From assembly GCF_030163795.1 (NCBI RefSeq), contig NZ_JASJOF010000014.1, positions 1 through 54,228 of the forward strand: 54,228 bases of DNA, written 5' to 3'. Of the stretch, positions 32,517 through 40,309 are shown in pieces (within the stretch, counting starts at the first letter, position 1; every line of letters begins with the position of its first letter). The notes beneath the pieces are model-generated. The model was not told the origin of the DNA and did no database searches. It was given only the letters and a program-made list of their open reading frames with translations. Origin of the DNA: Roseicyclus marinus. GTDB lineage: Bacteria; Pseudomonadota; Alphaproteobacteria; Rhodobacterales; Rhodobacteraceae. The position numbers and the translations under genes were made by a program.

Positions 32517-33988
32517 CGCGCGCCCCCAGATCCGCGCCCGGATCCGCCCTCATTCACCGGCAAGATCGCGGGCAGCGCCCACCGGTGCAGCACCCCGCCC
32601 GTACGGCTATCAAGGCTCCAACCATCCCGCACCGCGCCCGGCACCCCCGCCGCATAAGACAGATGCAGGCCCGGGGCCTTGCCGCTCACCCGCACCAGCA
32701 GGGCCTGCGGATCATCCGGGGCCAGCGTCACCGCCTCGACCGTGGCCTCCCCTTCGACGATGGCGAACCCCGCCGCCCCGCCGCCGTCCAGCACCAAGGG
32801 TCCCTCGGCCTGCGCCGTGACGCGGATCACGGGCGCGCCGCCCGGTTCCCATTCCGCCAGGAACAGGGTCGGACAGCGCCATCCCTCACCGACCGAGATC
32901 GCCGCCGCCGTCATCTCGGCCATGCGCAGGCGTGCCTCGTCTGTCGGGCGGTCATAGGCATCGCGGGCAAAGGCATAGCTGGGGCTGGAGAAAATCAGCC
33001 GGTGATCGCCATGGTTCCACGCCAATTCCCACTGGCCCTGCAACACCGCCGCCGCCGTTGCGGGATCAAGCCCCGCCTCGAACCGCGCGACAAAGAGCGG
33101 CCTGTCAAAGCCCAGCCGCCCCGATTCCCCCTCGATCCGGCGCATGACGGCGAGCATCCCGTCGCGATAGGCGATGGCATCGCCACCCAGATCCTCCAGC
33201 GCATAGTCGAGGCAGACCGCCAAGATCTTCGCCCGCTTGCCCATGCGCGCTGCCGCCGCCCGCAGGTTGCCCGCCGCGCGGATCAGGTTGCCCACCGCCG
33301 TCCCGCCCGCCAGATCGGCGGCACGGGCCGAGGCGTCGGTTTCCACCCGTGCCACGATCAGGGGCAGGGGGGCGAATTTCTCGATCTGCCAATGCAGGAT
33401 CGTCTCGCCCGCCAACGCCTCGTGCGTCACCTCGCGCAAGGGCTCCAGCCGGTCGGTTTCGGGCGCGGCCTCGATCCCCGCCATGCCGACCGCGCCGATG
33501 TCATCCTCGGGCGCCACGATGTGATGCGGAAAATCCGACGCGCGGGGATTGGCCAGCGCCGCGCGCGGCCCGCCCAGCCCCAGGATGCCCAGCACCGCCC
33601 CCGGCCCGTCGCCCAGAACCGCGCCGCCGGTGACATGGCGGCGGAACCCGCGCACCCCCTGCGCCCCCGCCATCCGCGCGGTAAAGCGCAGCCAATCGCC
33701 CTCCCGGCTCACACCCCAGGCGTCGATCCCGTCGAGCAGATCCTCCACCGGCCGCTCGGCGGCCCCCTCCGCCTCCTCGCCAACCGCTTCCGTAGGGTGC
33801 GCCTTCAGGCGCACCATCCCCGCACCCGCCCCATCCCCCAACCGCATGGCAATGTCGGCGATCACCGTATCGGACAGGCGCAGGACAAGGCCCGTGGGGT
33901 CATAGCGGATCACATCGCCATTGGCGGCACGCACCACGACGCCATGCCCGGCCAGCAACTCATCCTCGGTTTCGGTCTTGCGGGTCAC
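32513..33988 (-). CDS. Uncharacterised 491-residue protein, first gene of the sulfatase trio
   Basis: I chose the GTG at 33988 because GGAGG lies five bases upstream; a GTG at 33994 is too close to that site. No family is recognised with confidence. The region LGFDRPLFVARFEAG through SPSYAFARDAYDRPTDEARLRMAEM has the look of an SGNH/esterase-type block, but the usual catalytic His is not where I would expect it, so I do not call it an esterase. A short stretch VRLKAHPTE at about 61-69 is encoded by an intergenic-type palindromic repeat, which is odd within a gene. Co-translation with two downstream genes suggests a shared pathway. Confidence 0.6.
   Translation of the reverse strand: MTRKTETEDELLAGHGVVVRAANGDVIRYDPTGLVLRLSDTVIADIAMRLGDGAGAGMVRLKAHPTEAVGEEAEGAAERPVEDLLDGIDAWGVSREGDWLRFTARMAGAQGVRGFRRHVTGGAVLGDGPGAVLGILGLGGPRAALANPRASDFPHHIVAPEDDIGAVGMAGIEAAPETDRLEPLREVTHEALAGETILHWQIEKFAPLPLIVARVETDASARAADLAGGTAVGNLIRAAGNLRAAAARMGKRAKILAVCLDYALEDLGGDAIAYRDGMLAVMRRIEGESGRLGFDRPLFVARFEAGLDPATAAAVLQGQWELAWNHGDHRLIFSSPSYAFARDAYDRPTDEARLRMAEMTAAAISVGEGWRCPTLFLAEWEPGGAPVIRVTAQAEGPLVLDGGGAAGFAIVEGEATVEAVTLAPDDPQALLVRVSGKAPGLHLSYAAGVPGAVRDGWSLDSRTGGVLHRWALPAILPVNEGGSGRGSGGAR
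33788..33817. repeat. Palindromic repeat copy inside a coding region
   Basis: The block TTCCGTAGGGTGCGCCTT, followed by CAGGCGCACCA, carries the palindrome GGTGCGCCT/AGGCGCACC at 33796-33815. A second copy of the same block, with A in place of the first C, lies in the spacer at 37415-37443. Here it is read in frame by the 491-residue gene and encodes the minus-strand peptide VRLKAHPTE. Confidence 0.75.
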
Positions 33989-34079
33989 ATCCACCTCCGG
34001 TCCAATCCAATCAGGCTAGGGCAGGGCGCCTCCCACGTCACGCCCCCGCCGCTCGCCGCAGGTCCACGGCCCCGCCGCC

Positions 34080-35891
34080 TCATTGTGCCACCCGGTCGAA
34101 TTGCAGGCTTCCCCCGCCGGCGCGATCCGGGTTTTCGGCAAAGCCCATGGCCTCCAGCACCGGACCATAGCCCGCCCGCAGCCGCCCTGCCTCCTCCTCC
34201 GAGACGAAGGGAAACAGAACCCGGCGCAGCGTGCCCGGATCTTGCGCCGCCAAGACCTCGGGCGGCACATCGGCGGGGCGGTTCAGGCGCAGCGCCTCGG
34301 GGCGGAAATCGCGCAGATAGGCCGCCAAACCGCCCGCCGCCGCCCCGCTGTCCGACGCCAGCCGCAACGGCCCGTCGCTCCATTTCAACCGCGCGGAATT
34401 CTCCACGCCCGCACGTCGCGCGATCTCTTGGCCCAGCACGATCAGTTCGGCGCGCATGTCTTGCGCCATCACGGTCACGCCCTCCGAAATCGTCAGCAGC
34501 CGGATCGGCAGGAACCCCACACCAGTCCCGATTTCCAGCACCCGCGCGCAGCCCTCCAGATAGCCCGCGATGTTGCGCGCATGCCGCCGCTCGAACCGCC
34601 CCGCGACGATCGCGCTCAGCGCCTCGGGGCGAAAGACGCGGGCGTCCGCAGGCAACGCGATCTCGTGGTTCGCCATCCAGTCGCAGGGGATGTCTTCCCT
34701 CAGATCGATGGGCGCGGGCATATAGGGATCGCCCCCCTCCACCGCCCAGCCCGCCACGGTCTCGGTGCGCCGCTCCTCCTTGGGGCGGGATTGGGATTTC
34801 TGCTCAACCTCGCTCATCAGGGCGGCGATCTTGGCCGGGTCGCGCGCCTTGGGCGGTTTCGCCTCCACATCCGTGATCGGCACCTTCGACGCCGCGATCA
34901 GGCTTTCGCGCAACTCCTGGTAGGCGGGCGTTTGGCGATACTCGGCCAGCCGCGCCTCGACCCGGTCGAGGGCGGCATGATGCAGCCGGTTCAACACCGG
35001 GTCCTTGAGCAATTCCGCCATGATCCGCGCGCGCTCGGGGGCGTGGCGCAGGATGGCGCGATCCTCCACCTCGTTGCGGTCCTGAAGCGACCAGTAATCG
35101 GCGTTATACTTGTCCTTCTTGTTGTTCACGTTGCCGCGGAACTTGCGGACGGCATAGCTGTCCACCGATTTCACCGCGTAATGGTTCATCTGCGCCCAGT
35201 TGTAGCCGATGGTGCGCCGGATCGACCGCCAGCCGCGGAACTTGAAATAATCCTCCATCGGCAGGCCCGACCCGTTCAGCCATTTCACCTGATCGGGGAA
35301 CCCATCCTCCAGATGCTTGTTCTTGATCGTGGGGCGGTGGATGCCGAGCTTCCAATATTCCGGGTCGAACTTGAAAAGGGTCTTCACCCCCCATCCCTTG
35401 TTCCACAGCGGCGGGGCGGCGCGCGTATACTGCTCCGTCACGGGCGCGCGCGACCAATCCACCACGCCCCCCGAGCCAAAGATGCGCCAGGTGATGACAA
35501 CACCCGTGCCGCCACGCGCCACCGTGTCATCCAGCATCCCCTCCAGATTGCCCGACGGGTGATTGACGCTCAGGAATTCGTCCGCATCGAACACCAAAAC
35601 CCAATCGGCCGCCCCCACCAGCGGCTCGTTCTGCGCATGGTTCAGCGCCGAGGGCTGCGGCTTGACCCCCTCGGGGATCACGTTGGGCCGGTGATACCCC
35701 AGCCCCAGCTCCTCCAGCCGGATCAGCATCTCGTCCGTGCCGTCCGAACAATCGTTGGTGTAGACAAGGATATCGGTAAATCCGACCGCCAGATGATGGG
35801 CGAACCATTCCAACAGGAACGGGGCCTCGTCCTTCATCATCGACACGGCCATGACGCTGCCGTGTTTCGAGCTGGGTTTGAGATGCTGCAT
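34080..35891 (-). CDS. Glycosyltransferase family 2/92-like protein with C-terminal methyltransferase-like domain
   Basis: 603 residues from the ATG at 35891, with AGGGGCACG upstream. The N-terminal 300 residues form a GT-A type transferase: MAVSMMKDEAPFLLEWFAHH, YTNDCSDGTDEML, and the DxD-type metal motif in VFDADEFL. After a charged linker (about 350-420), the C-terminal part has ARVLEIGTGVGFLPIRLL, the SAM-binding motif I of Rossmann methyltransferases. The fusion is long for either family alone. It lies upstream of the sulfatase trio but is separated by 91 bases. It may build or modify a surface or secreted glycan. Confidence 0.78.
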   Translation of the reverse strand: MQHLKPSSKHGSVMAVSMMKDEAPFLLEWFAHHLAVGFTDILVYTNDCSDGTDEMLIRLEELGLGYHRPNVIPEGVKPQPSALNHAQNEPLVGAADWVLVFDADEFLSVNHPSGNLEGMLDDTVARGGTGVVITWRIFGSGGVVDWSRAPVTEQYTRAAPPLWNKGWGVKTLFKFDPEYWKLGIHRPTIKNKHLEDGFPDQVKWLNGSGLPMEDYFKFRGWRSIRRTIGYNWAQMNHYAVKSVDSYAVRKFRGNVNNKKDKYNADYWSLQDRNEVEDRAILRHAPERARIMAELLKDPVLNRLHHAALDRVEARLAEYRQTPAYQELRESLIAASKVPITDVEAKPPKARDPAKIAALMSEVEQKSQSRPKEERRTETVAGWAVEGGDPYMPAPIDLREDIPCDWMANHEIALPADARVFRPEALSAIVAGRFERRHARNIAGYLEGCARVLEIGTGVGFLPIRLLTISEGVTVMAQDMRAELIVLGQEIARRAGVENSARLKWSDGPLRLASDSGAAAGGLAAYLRDFRPEALRLNRPADVPPEVLAAQDPGTLRRVLFPFVSEEEAGRLRAGYGPVLEAMGFAENPDRAGGGSLQFDRVAQ

Positions 35892-35960
35892 CGTGCCCCT
35901 GCGCCCGCGTCCCCGGCGTCTTCGACTTTCGCGAGTGTTACCACGTCGGCGGATCAAGGC

Positions 35961-35993
35961 AAACGAAAGACCGGCGCGGAGGCCGCGCCGGTC
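35961..35993 (-). terminator. Rho-independent terminator after the 402-residue membrane protein
   Basis: The 11-base stem GACCGGCGCGG (35969-35979) with CCGCGCCGGTC (35983-35993) has a 3-base loop. On the minus strand it is followed by TTTCGTTT. It fits the end of the 36019-37227 gene. Confidence 0.85.
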
Positions 35994-36018
35994 CTTGATT
36001 CCGTCGGGCGGGGGCGGT

Positions 36019-37227
36019 TCAGGCGGCGCGCAGCGCGCCCGCCGGTGCCGACCGGAAATGGCGGCGGTGCAGATAGACCACCAGCGCCACCGCAACCGCC
36101 TGAAACGCCAGCGCCACGGCGGTCAGCGCCCAATAAGCCGTCCCGAATTTCTCGATCAGACCGGCGCCAACCAGACCGTTGTTGATCCAGAACTGCGTCA
36201 GGACGGACAGCGCCACGGGCGGGCAGACCAGCGCGTAATTGCCGGGGCTGATCGCATCGCCCGCAAGGAACCGGCGCGCATAGCCCGTTGCGGCCAGCAC
36301 CGTCAGACCGAAAAGCGCGAACAGAACCTCGACCGACAACAGCCGCGTCAGCAGCATCATCCGCTCGGCGGCTTCCATATGCGCCTCGAAACTCGTGCCC
36401 AGACCATGCGCTTGGCGCAGCATCAGGATGCCGAGGATCGTGGTGATCGGCACGACCATCATCAGCGTCGGGGCCTGTTCGGCGGCGACGCCGTTCTCCA
36501 GGATCGACCGCAGGCCGAGGATCAGCCCGACCAGCACGATCAGCACGGCAGCGACCAGAAAGAAACTCGACAGGATCAGCGATATCCCCGCGACGGTGAC
36601 ATTGCCGCTCATGGCCGCAGGCGCCGACAGGCCCACGCCCGTCATCGCAAGCGCAAAGGCGGGCAGCATCTGGGCAAAGGAATTGTTCTTGGCGCAGTCG
36701 AACCCGCCCGATGCGGTCACCCGCGCGATGAACCGGCCCAGTTGCTTGAATGCCAGCCAGCCCACCGCCAGAAAGGCCACCATCGCCAGCGGGAACAGGT
36801 ATTCGACCACCGTCCACAGGCCGGGAACAAAGACCATGCCAAGGATGAAGCCGCCGTTGATCGACATGGCCAGCGCCAGCGGCAGGGCCATCATCTGCGT
36901 CTGGGCGTTCGAATTGGCGATGGCCTGACCCTTTTCGCTGGCCCAGAAGCCGCGCATCTTGCGCAGGTTCCACACCAGAAGCGACAGGTTCAAGGCCCCG
37001 AAAACGGCGATACCGATCAGCGCCACGACAATAGCCGCCGTAAGCGCCGGGGTGCCCGAGGCCAGCGCGGCGGCAATGTCCTCGAACACGGCCACCGTCT
37101 TGCCGGGGTGCGGCACCCAATGCATCAGGTACATGTAGAAGGTGACGGACAGACCGCCCGCGCCCACGGAGGCGAGGAAATAGAGCGGCGACCATTGGTC
37201 GGCGGGTCGTTTGAGAATGCTGGACAT
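36019..37227 (-). CDS. Multi-pass membrane protein, possibly TsoY/SLAC1-like
   Basis: A 402-residue protein from the ATG at 37227 (AAGGAGACC upstream). It has around ten hydrophobic helices, starting with PLYFLASVGAGGLSVTFYMYLMHW. A conserved-looking FDCAKNNSFAQ segment lies near residue 180, with a Cys that homologues may carry as selenocysteine. I am unsure of the family. The pattern is compatible with the TsoY (seleno)protein or SLAC1/TehA-type channels. The function is unknown. It stands alone, with a terminator after it and a repeat-rich spacer before it. Confidence 0.55.
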   Translation of the reverse strand: MSSILKRPADQWSPLYFLASVGAGGLSVTFYMYLMHWVPHPGKTVAVFEDIAAALASGTPALTAAIVVALIGIAVFGALNLSLLVWNLRKMRGFWASEKGQAIANSNAQTQMMALPLALAMSINGGFILGMVFVPGLWTVVEYLFPLAMVAFLAVGWLAFKQLGRFIARVTASGGFDCAKNNSFAQMLPAFALAMTGVGLSAPAAMSGNVTVAGISLILSSFFLVAAVLIVLVGLILGLRSILENGVAAEQAPTLMMVVPITTILGILMLRQAHGLGTSFEAHMEAAERMMLLTRLLSVEVLFALFGLTVLAATGYARRFLAGDAISPGNYALVCPPVALSVLTQFWINNGLVGAGLIEKFGTAYWALTAVALAFQAVAVALVVYLHRRHFRSAPAGALRAA

Positions 37228-37328
37228 GGTGTTGGTCTCCTTGATCGGAGACCTGTTTACGCCGCAGGGCAGGGGGGTGTCGGTGACTTTGTTACCACCG
37301 TCAATGAATTCGACGGATGGGGTGGGGG

Positions 37329-37537
37329 CGTGTGGTGGGTTGCACACACCCTACGTCACCCCACCCGAGGCGGGGCGATGCTGCGCGTGAACGCACACCC
37401 CACGTCACCCCCGTTTCCGTAGGGTGCGCCTTAAGGCGCACCACCCGACGCGCCCGATCACGACATGCCTGTAGGGTGGGTGAAACCCGCCATAAGCACC
37501 GCCGCCAACCGCCAAGGTGGGTTGCACCCACCCTACA
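37329..37537. repeat. Mosaic of short palindromic repeats in the membrane-protein/symporter spacer
   Basis: This explains most of the 305-base gap 37228-37532. Units include GTGGGTTGCACACACCCTAC near 37333, the perfect 20-base palindrome GGTGCGCCTTAAGGCGCACC at 37423-37442, GGTGGGTGAAACCCGCC near 37475-37491, and GGTGGGTTGCACCCACC at 37516-37532. Each is flanked by CCTAC or GTAGG. The last one supplies the TAG stop codon of the symporter gene at 37533. These resemble REP-type intergenic repeats. No promoter or gene is otherwise visible in the gap. Confidence 0.75.
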
Positions 37538-38414
37538 GCATCCCCTCCGGCAGCTTCTGCTCGGCGGCCGTATTGGCCCGCCGGAACACCAGCGTGACCA
37601 GCGTCGACACGATCACGATGAACAGCGAATAAAGCGCCGGTACCGCCATGTAGCTCTGCGCCTCGTCGCCTGCGAAGGTGAAGGCGATGATGGCAATCGC
37701 CAAGGGCCCGTTCTGGATGCCCGTCTCCAGCGCCACCGTCCGCGCATTTCTCGGATGCAGCTTCAGCACCCGCGCGAAACCATAGCCGATCATGATCCCG
37801 AACAGGCCCAGCCCGATGGCCGCCACATAGGTCGCGGGCGTCGTCGTCATCAGGAACTGCCAGTTCCGCGGCACCCACGAAATCGCGATGAAGGCGATGA
37901 AAAACAACGCCAGCGCCGATCCCATGAATTCCGTGACCGCCCCCACATTGGCGTTCAGCTTGCGCAACACCATCCCGATCGCCACCGGCACCAGCAGCAA
38001 CACCAGCGTGATGATGATGTTCTCGCGCGGGATCTCCAACTCCAGCGCGGTCGCGTAGATCACAAGGATGATGGGGATCAAGATCACCCCCGTCACGGTC
38101 GACGTCACCGTCATCAACACCGACAAGGCCAGATTGCCCTTCGAGAAATAGGTGAAGATGTTCGAGGTCGTCCCCCCCGGCATGCAGGCCATGATCAGCA
38201 CACCCACCGCGATGGCCTGCGGCAAGGGCAGGATCGTGATCAGCAAAAACCCGAGGAACGGCATGATCCCGTATTGCGACACCACGCCGATCAGCAACCC
38301 GTAGGGCCGTTTGAGCGCCAGCCAGAAATCGCGCGGCGTCAGCGATGCCCCCATGCCCAGCATGATGACAAAGATCATCAGCGCCAACAGCGCCTGTTCG
38401 AAGGCCCCGACCAT
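37533..38414 (-). CDS. Bile acid:sodium symporter (BASS) family transporter
   Basis: A 293-residue carrier with about ten helices. The N-terminal half includes LGMGASLTPRDFWLALKRP and the motif GGTTSNIFTYFSKGNLALSV, the family's conserved Na+-site region. The second half has VALETGIQNGPLAIAII, which corresponds to the second inverted repeat. The start is 5 bases after the acyl-CoA ligase stop, so the two are co-transcribed. Bacterial members carry diverse organic anions; the substrate here is unknown. A link to the ligase suggests a carboxylic acid. Confidence 0.93.
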   Translation of the reverse strand: MVGAFEQALLALMIFVIMLGMGASLTPRDFWLALKRPYGLLIGVVSQYGIMPFLGFLLITILPLPQAIAVGVLIMACMPGGTTSNIFTYFSKGNLALSVLMTVTSTVTGVILIPIILVIYATALELEIPRENIIITLVLLLVPVAIGMVLRKLNANVGAVTEFMGSALALFFIAFIAISWVPRNWQFLMTTTPATYVAAIGLGLFGIMIGYGFARVLKLHPRNARTVALETGIQNGPLAIAIIAFTFAGDEAQSYMAVPALYSLFIVIVSTLVTLVFRRANTAAEQKLPEGML

Positions 38415-38419
38415 CTACG

Positions 38420-40144
38420 TCACTCCGCTGCGATCTGCGCCATCGCCTCGGCGCGCAGGTCTTTTCTCAGGATCTTGCCGACATTCGATTTCGGCAGTTC
38501 GTCGCGGAATTCCACGCGCTTTGGCACCTTGTAGCCGGTCAGATGCTCCTTGGCGTAGGCGCGCAGGTCTTCGGCCGTCAGCCCGGGGTCCGACTTCACC
38601 ACATAGGCCTTCACCGCTTCGCCGGTTCCCATGTCCGGCACGCCGATCACGGCCACCTCCAGAACGCCGGGATGGGCGGCCAGCACCTCCTCCACCTCGT
38701 TGGGATAGACGTTGAACCCCGAGACCACGACCATATCCTTCTTGCGGTCGACGATCCGGACGTAGCCGTCCGCGTCGATCACCCCGATATCGCCGGTCAG
38801 GAACCAGTCGCCGCGCATGACCTTGGCGGTCTCTTCGGGCTTTTGCCAATAGCCCAACATCACCTGCGGCCCGCGTGCCGCGATCTCGCCCGCCTCGCCC
38901 TGCGCCACGGGGTTCCCCGCATCATCGAGACAGGCGATCTCCGTGCCGGGCACCGGCACCCCGATGGATCCCGGCCGCGCCTTGCCCAAGGGTTCGAAGG
39001 TCAGAACCGGCGCCGTCTCGGTCAGGCCATAGCCCTGGATGACGGGCGATCCGGTGATCCGCTCCCATGTCTCGGCCACCGAGGATTGCAGCGCCATGCC
39101 GCCCGCGCTCGAAAATTTCAGATGTCGGGGCGGGCTGTCGGTGAACCAGACCTCGTTGGTCAGCCCGTTGAACAGCGTGTTCACCCCGCTCATCCAGGTG
39201 ATCTTGTAATTCTCGAAGGCCCGCTTGAGGTTGGTCAAAGGCTTGGGATTGGGGATCAGCACGTTGCGCGCGCCCAGCCACCAAAAGCCCAGCAAATTCA
39301 CGTTGAAGGCAAAGATGTGGTACATCGGCAGCGCGGTCAGCGCGACCTCGCGCCCCTTCTGCAGATCGCCCACCAGCAATTCCATGACCTGTTCCATGTT
39401 CACCAACAGGTTCGCATGGCTCAGCATCGCGCCCTTGGACACGCCCGTCGTGCCCCCGGTATATTGCAGCACCGCGACATCATCCGGTGCCACGCCCTGG
39501 TGATAGGCATCCACCTCGATCCGCGCCTCCTGCGCATGGGCGCGACCCGCCGCCAGCGCGTCGGGCAGACGGATATGGGCGATCTCGATCGGCTTGACGG
39601 TCCGGTCCCAGTATTTTTGCACCAGCCCCACGATGCCGCGCGGCATCGCGGGCAGAAACTCGGCCACCCGCGTCACGATCACGTTGGGGATCGGATGACC
39701 CGCCGTCGCCGCCGGCACCTTGTCGGCGAACATGTCGACGATGATCAGCGCATGGGGGCGGGCATCGGCGAATTGCCGCGCCATCTCCTCGGCGGTGTAA
39801 AGCGGGTTGACGTTGACCAGAACGCAGCCCGCCTTCAGCACGCCGAAGGCCGCCACCGGAAAGGACAGGCAATTGGGCATCTGCACCGCCACCCGGTCCC
39901 CCGCCCGCAACCCCGCGATCTCGCGCAGGTAGACGGCCAGCGCATCCGACATCTCGTCGACCTGCGCGAAACTCAGCGTGCCGTTCATCCCGTTGGGCAG
40001 GCAGCAAGTAAAGGCCGGATTGCGGCCATGGGTCTCGGCCACGCTGCGGATCATGTCCGCCAGGTTGCGATAGGCGGGCTCCGAGATCTCGGTCCGCGCG
40101 CCCGCGCGGTAGAATGCCGTCCAGGGCTTGTCCGGATGGTCCAT
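38420..40144 (-). CDS. Long-chain acyl-CoA ligase (AMP-binding, FadD-like)
   Basis: 574 residues. The AMP-binding motif YTGGTTGVSKGAMLSH is near 225, GYGLTETAPV marks the fatty-acid CoA ligase region, and DRKKDMVVVSGFNVYPNEVEEVL and the C-terminal catalytic Lys in PKSNVGKILRKDLR complete the enzyme. An AGAGGGGAGG site precedes the ATG. It makes acyl-CoA from a fatty or other carboxylic acid, ATP and CoA. The downstream BASS carrier may import the acid. The divergent neighbour is the allantoinase fusion gene. Confidence 0.93.
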   Translation of the reverse strand: MDHPDKPWTAFYRAGARTEISEPAYRNLADMIRSVAETHGRNPAFTCCLPNGMNGTLSFAQVDEMSDALAVYLREIAGLRAGDRVAVQMPNCLSFPVAAFGVLKAGCVLVNVNPLYTAEEMARQFADARPHALIIVDMFADKVPAATAGHPIPNVIVTRVAEFLPAMPRGIVGLVQKYWDRTVKPIEIAHIRLPDALAAGRAHAQEARIEVDAYHQGVAPDDVAVLQYTGGTTGVSKGAMLSHANLLVNMEQVMELLVGDLQKGREVALTALPMYHIFAFNVNLLGFWWLGARNVLIPNPKPLTNLKRAFENYKITWMSGVNTLFNGLTNEVWFTDSPPRHLKFSSAGGMALQSSVAETWERITGSPVIQGYGLTETAPVLTFEPLGKARPGSIGVPVPGTEIACLDDAGNPVAQGEAGEIAARGPQVMLGYWQKPEETAKVMRGDWFLTGDIGVIDADGYVRIVDRKKDMVVVSGFNVYPNEVEEVLAAHPGVLEVAVIGVPDMGTGEAVKAYVVKSDPGLTAEDLRAYAKEHLTGYKVPKRVEFRDELPKSNVGKILRKDLRAEAMAQIAAE

Positions 40145-40309
40145 GAGCCTCCCCTCTCACGTCGTTCCTGACGGGGGACGCTATCCCAACTCCGTTTGCG
40201 CGTGAAACGAAATCCGTCGGGACGTGGCGTCATCTCCGCATCTCCCCCGCCCCTTGCAACCGCCCGCGCCCTTGGCCAAAGCTGTGCCGCGAGAACCGGA
40301 GACCCCGCC

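Noticed and set aside
34083-36185. 700-codon open frame on the plus strand across the glycosyltransferase
   Set aside because: It is a shadow of the minus-strand gene; no family pattern.
37301-37531. 76-codon frame on the minus strand in the repeat spacer
   Set aside because: The frame is made almost entirely of palindromic repeat units and has no ribosome-binding site; it is not a gene.
37329-37537. Possible CRISPR array
   Set aside because: The units differ in sequence and spacing and are palindromic singletons; there are no constant repeats with unique spacers and no cas genes.
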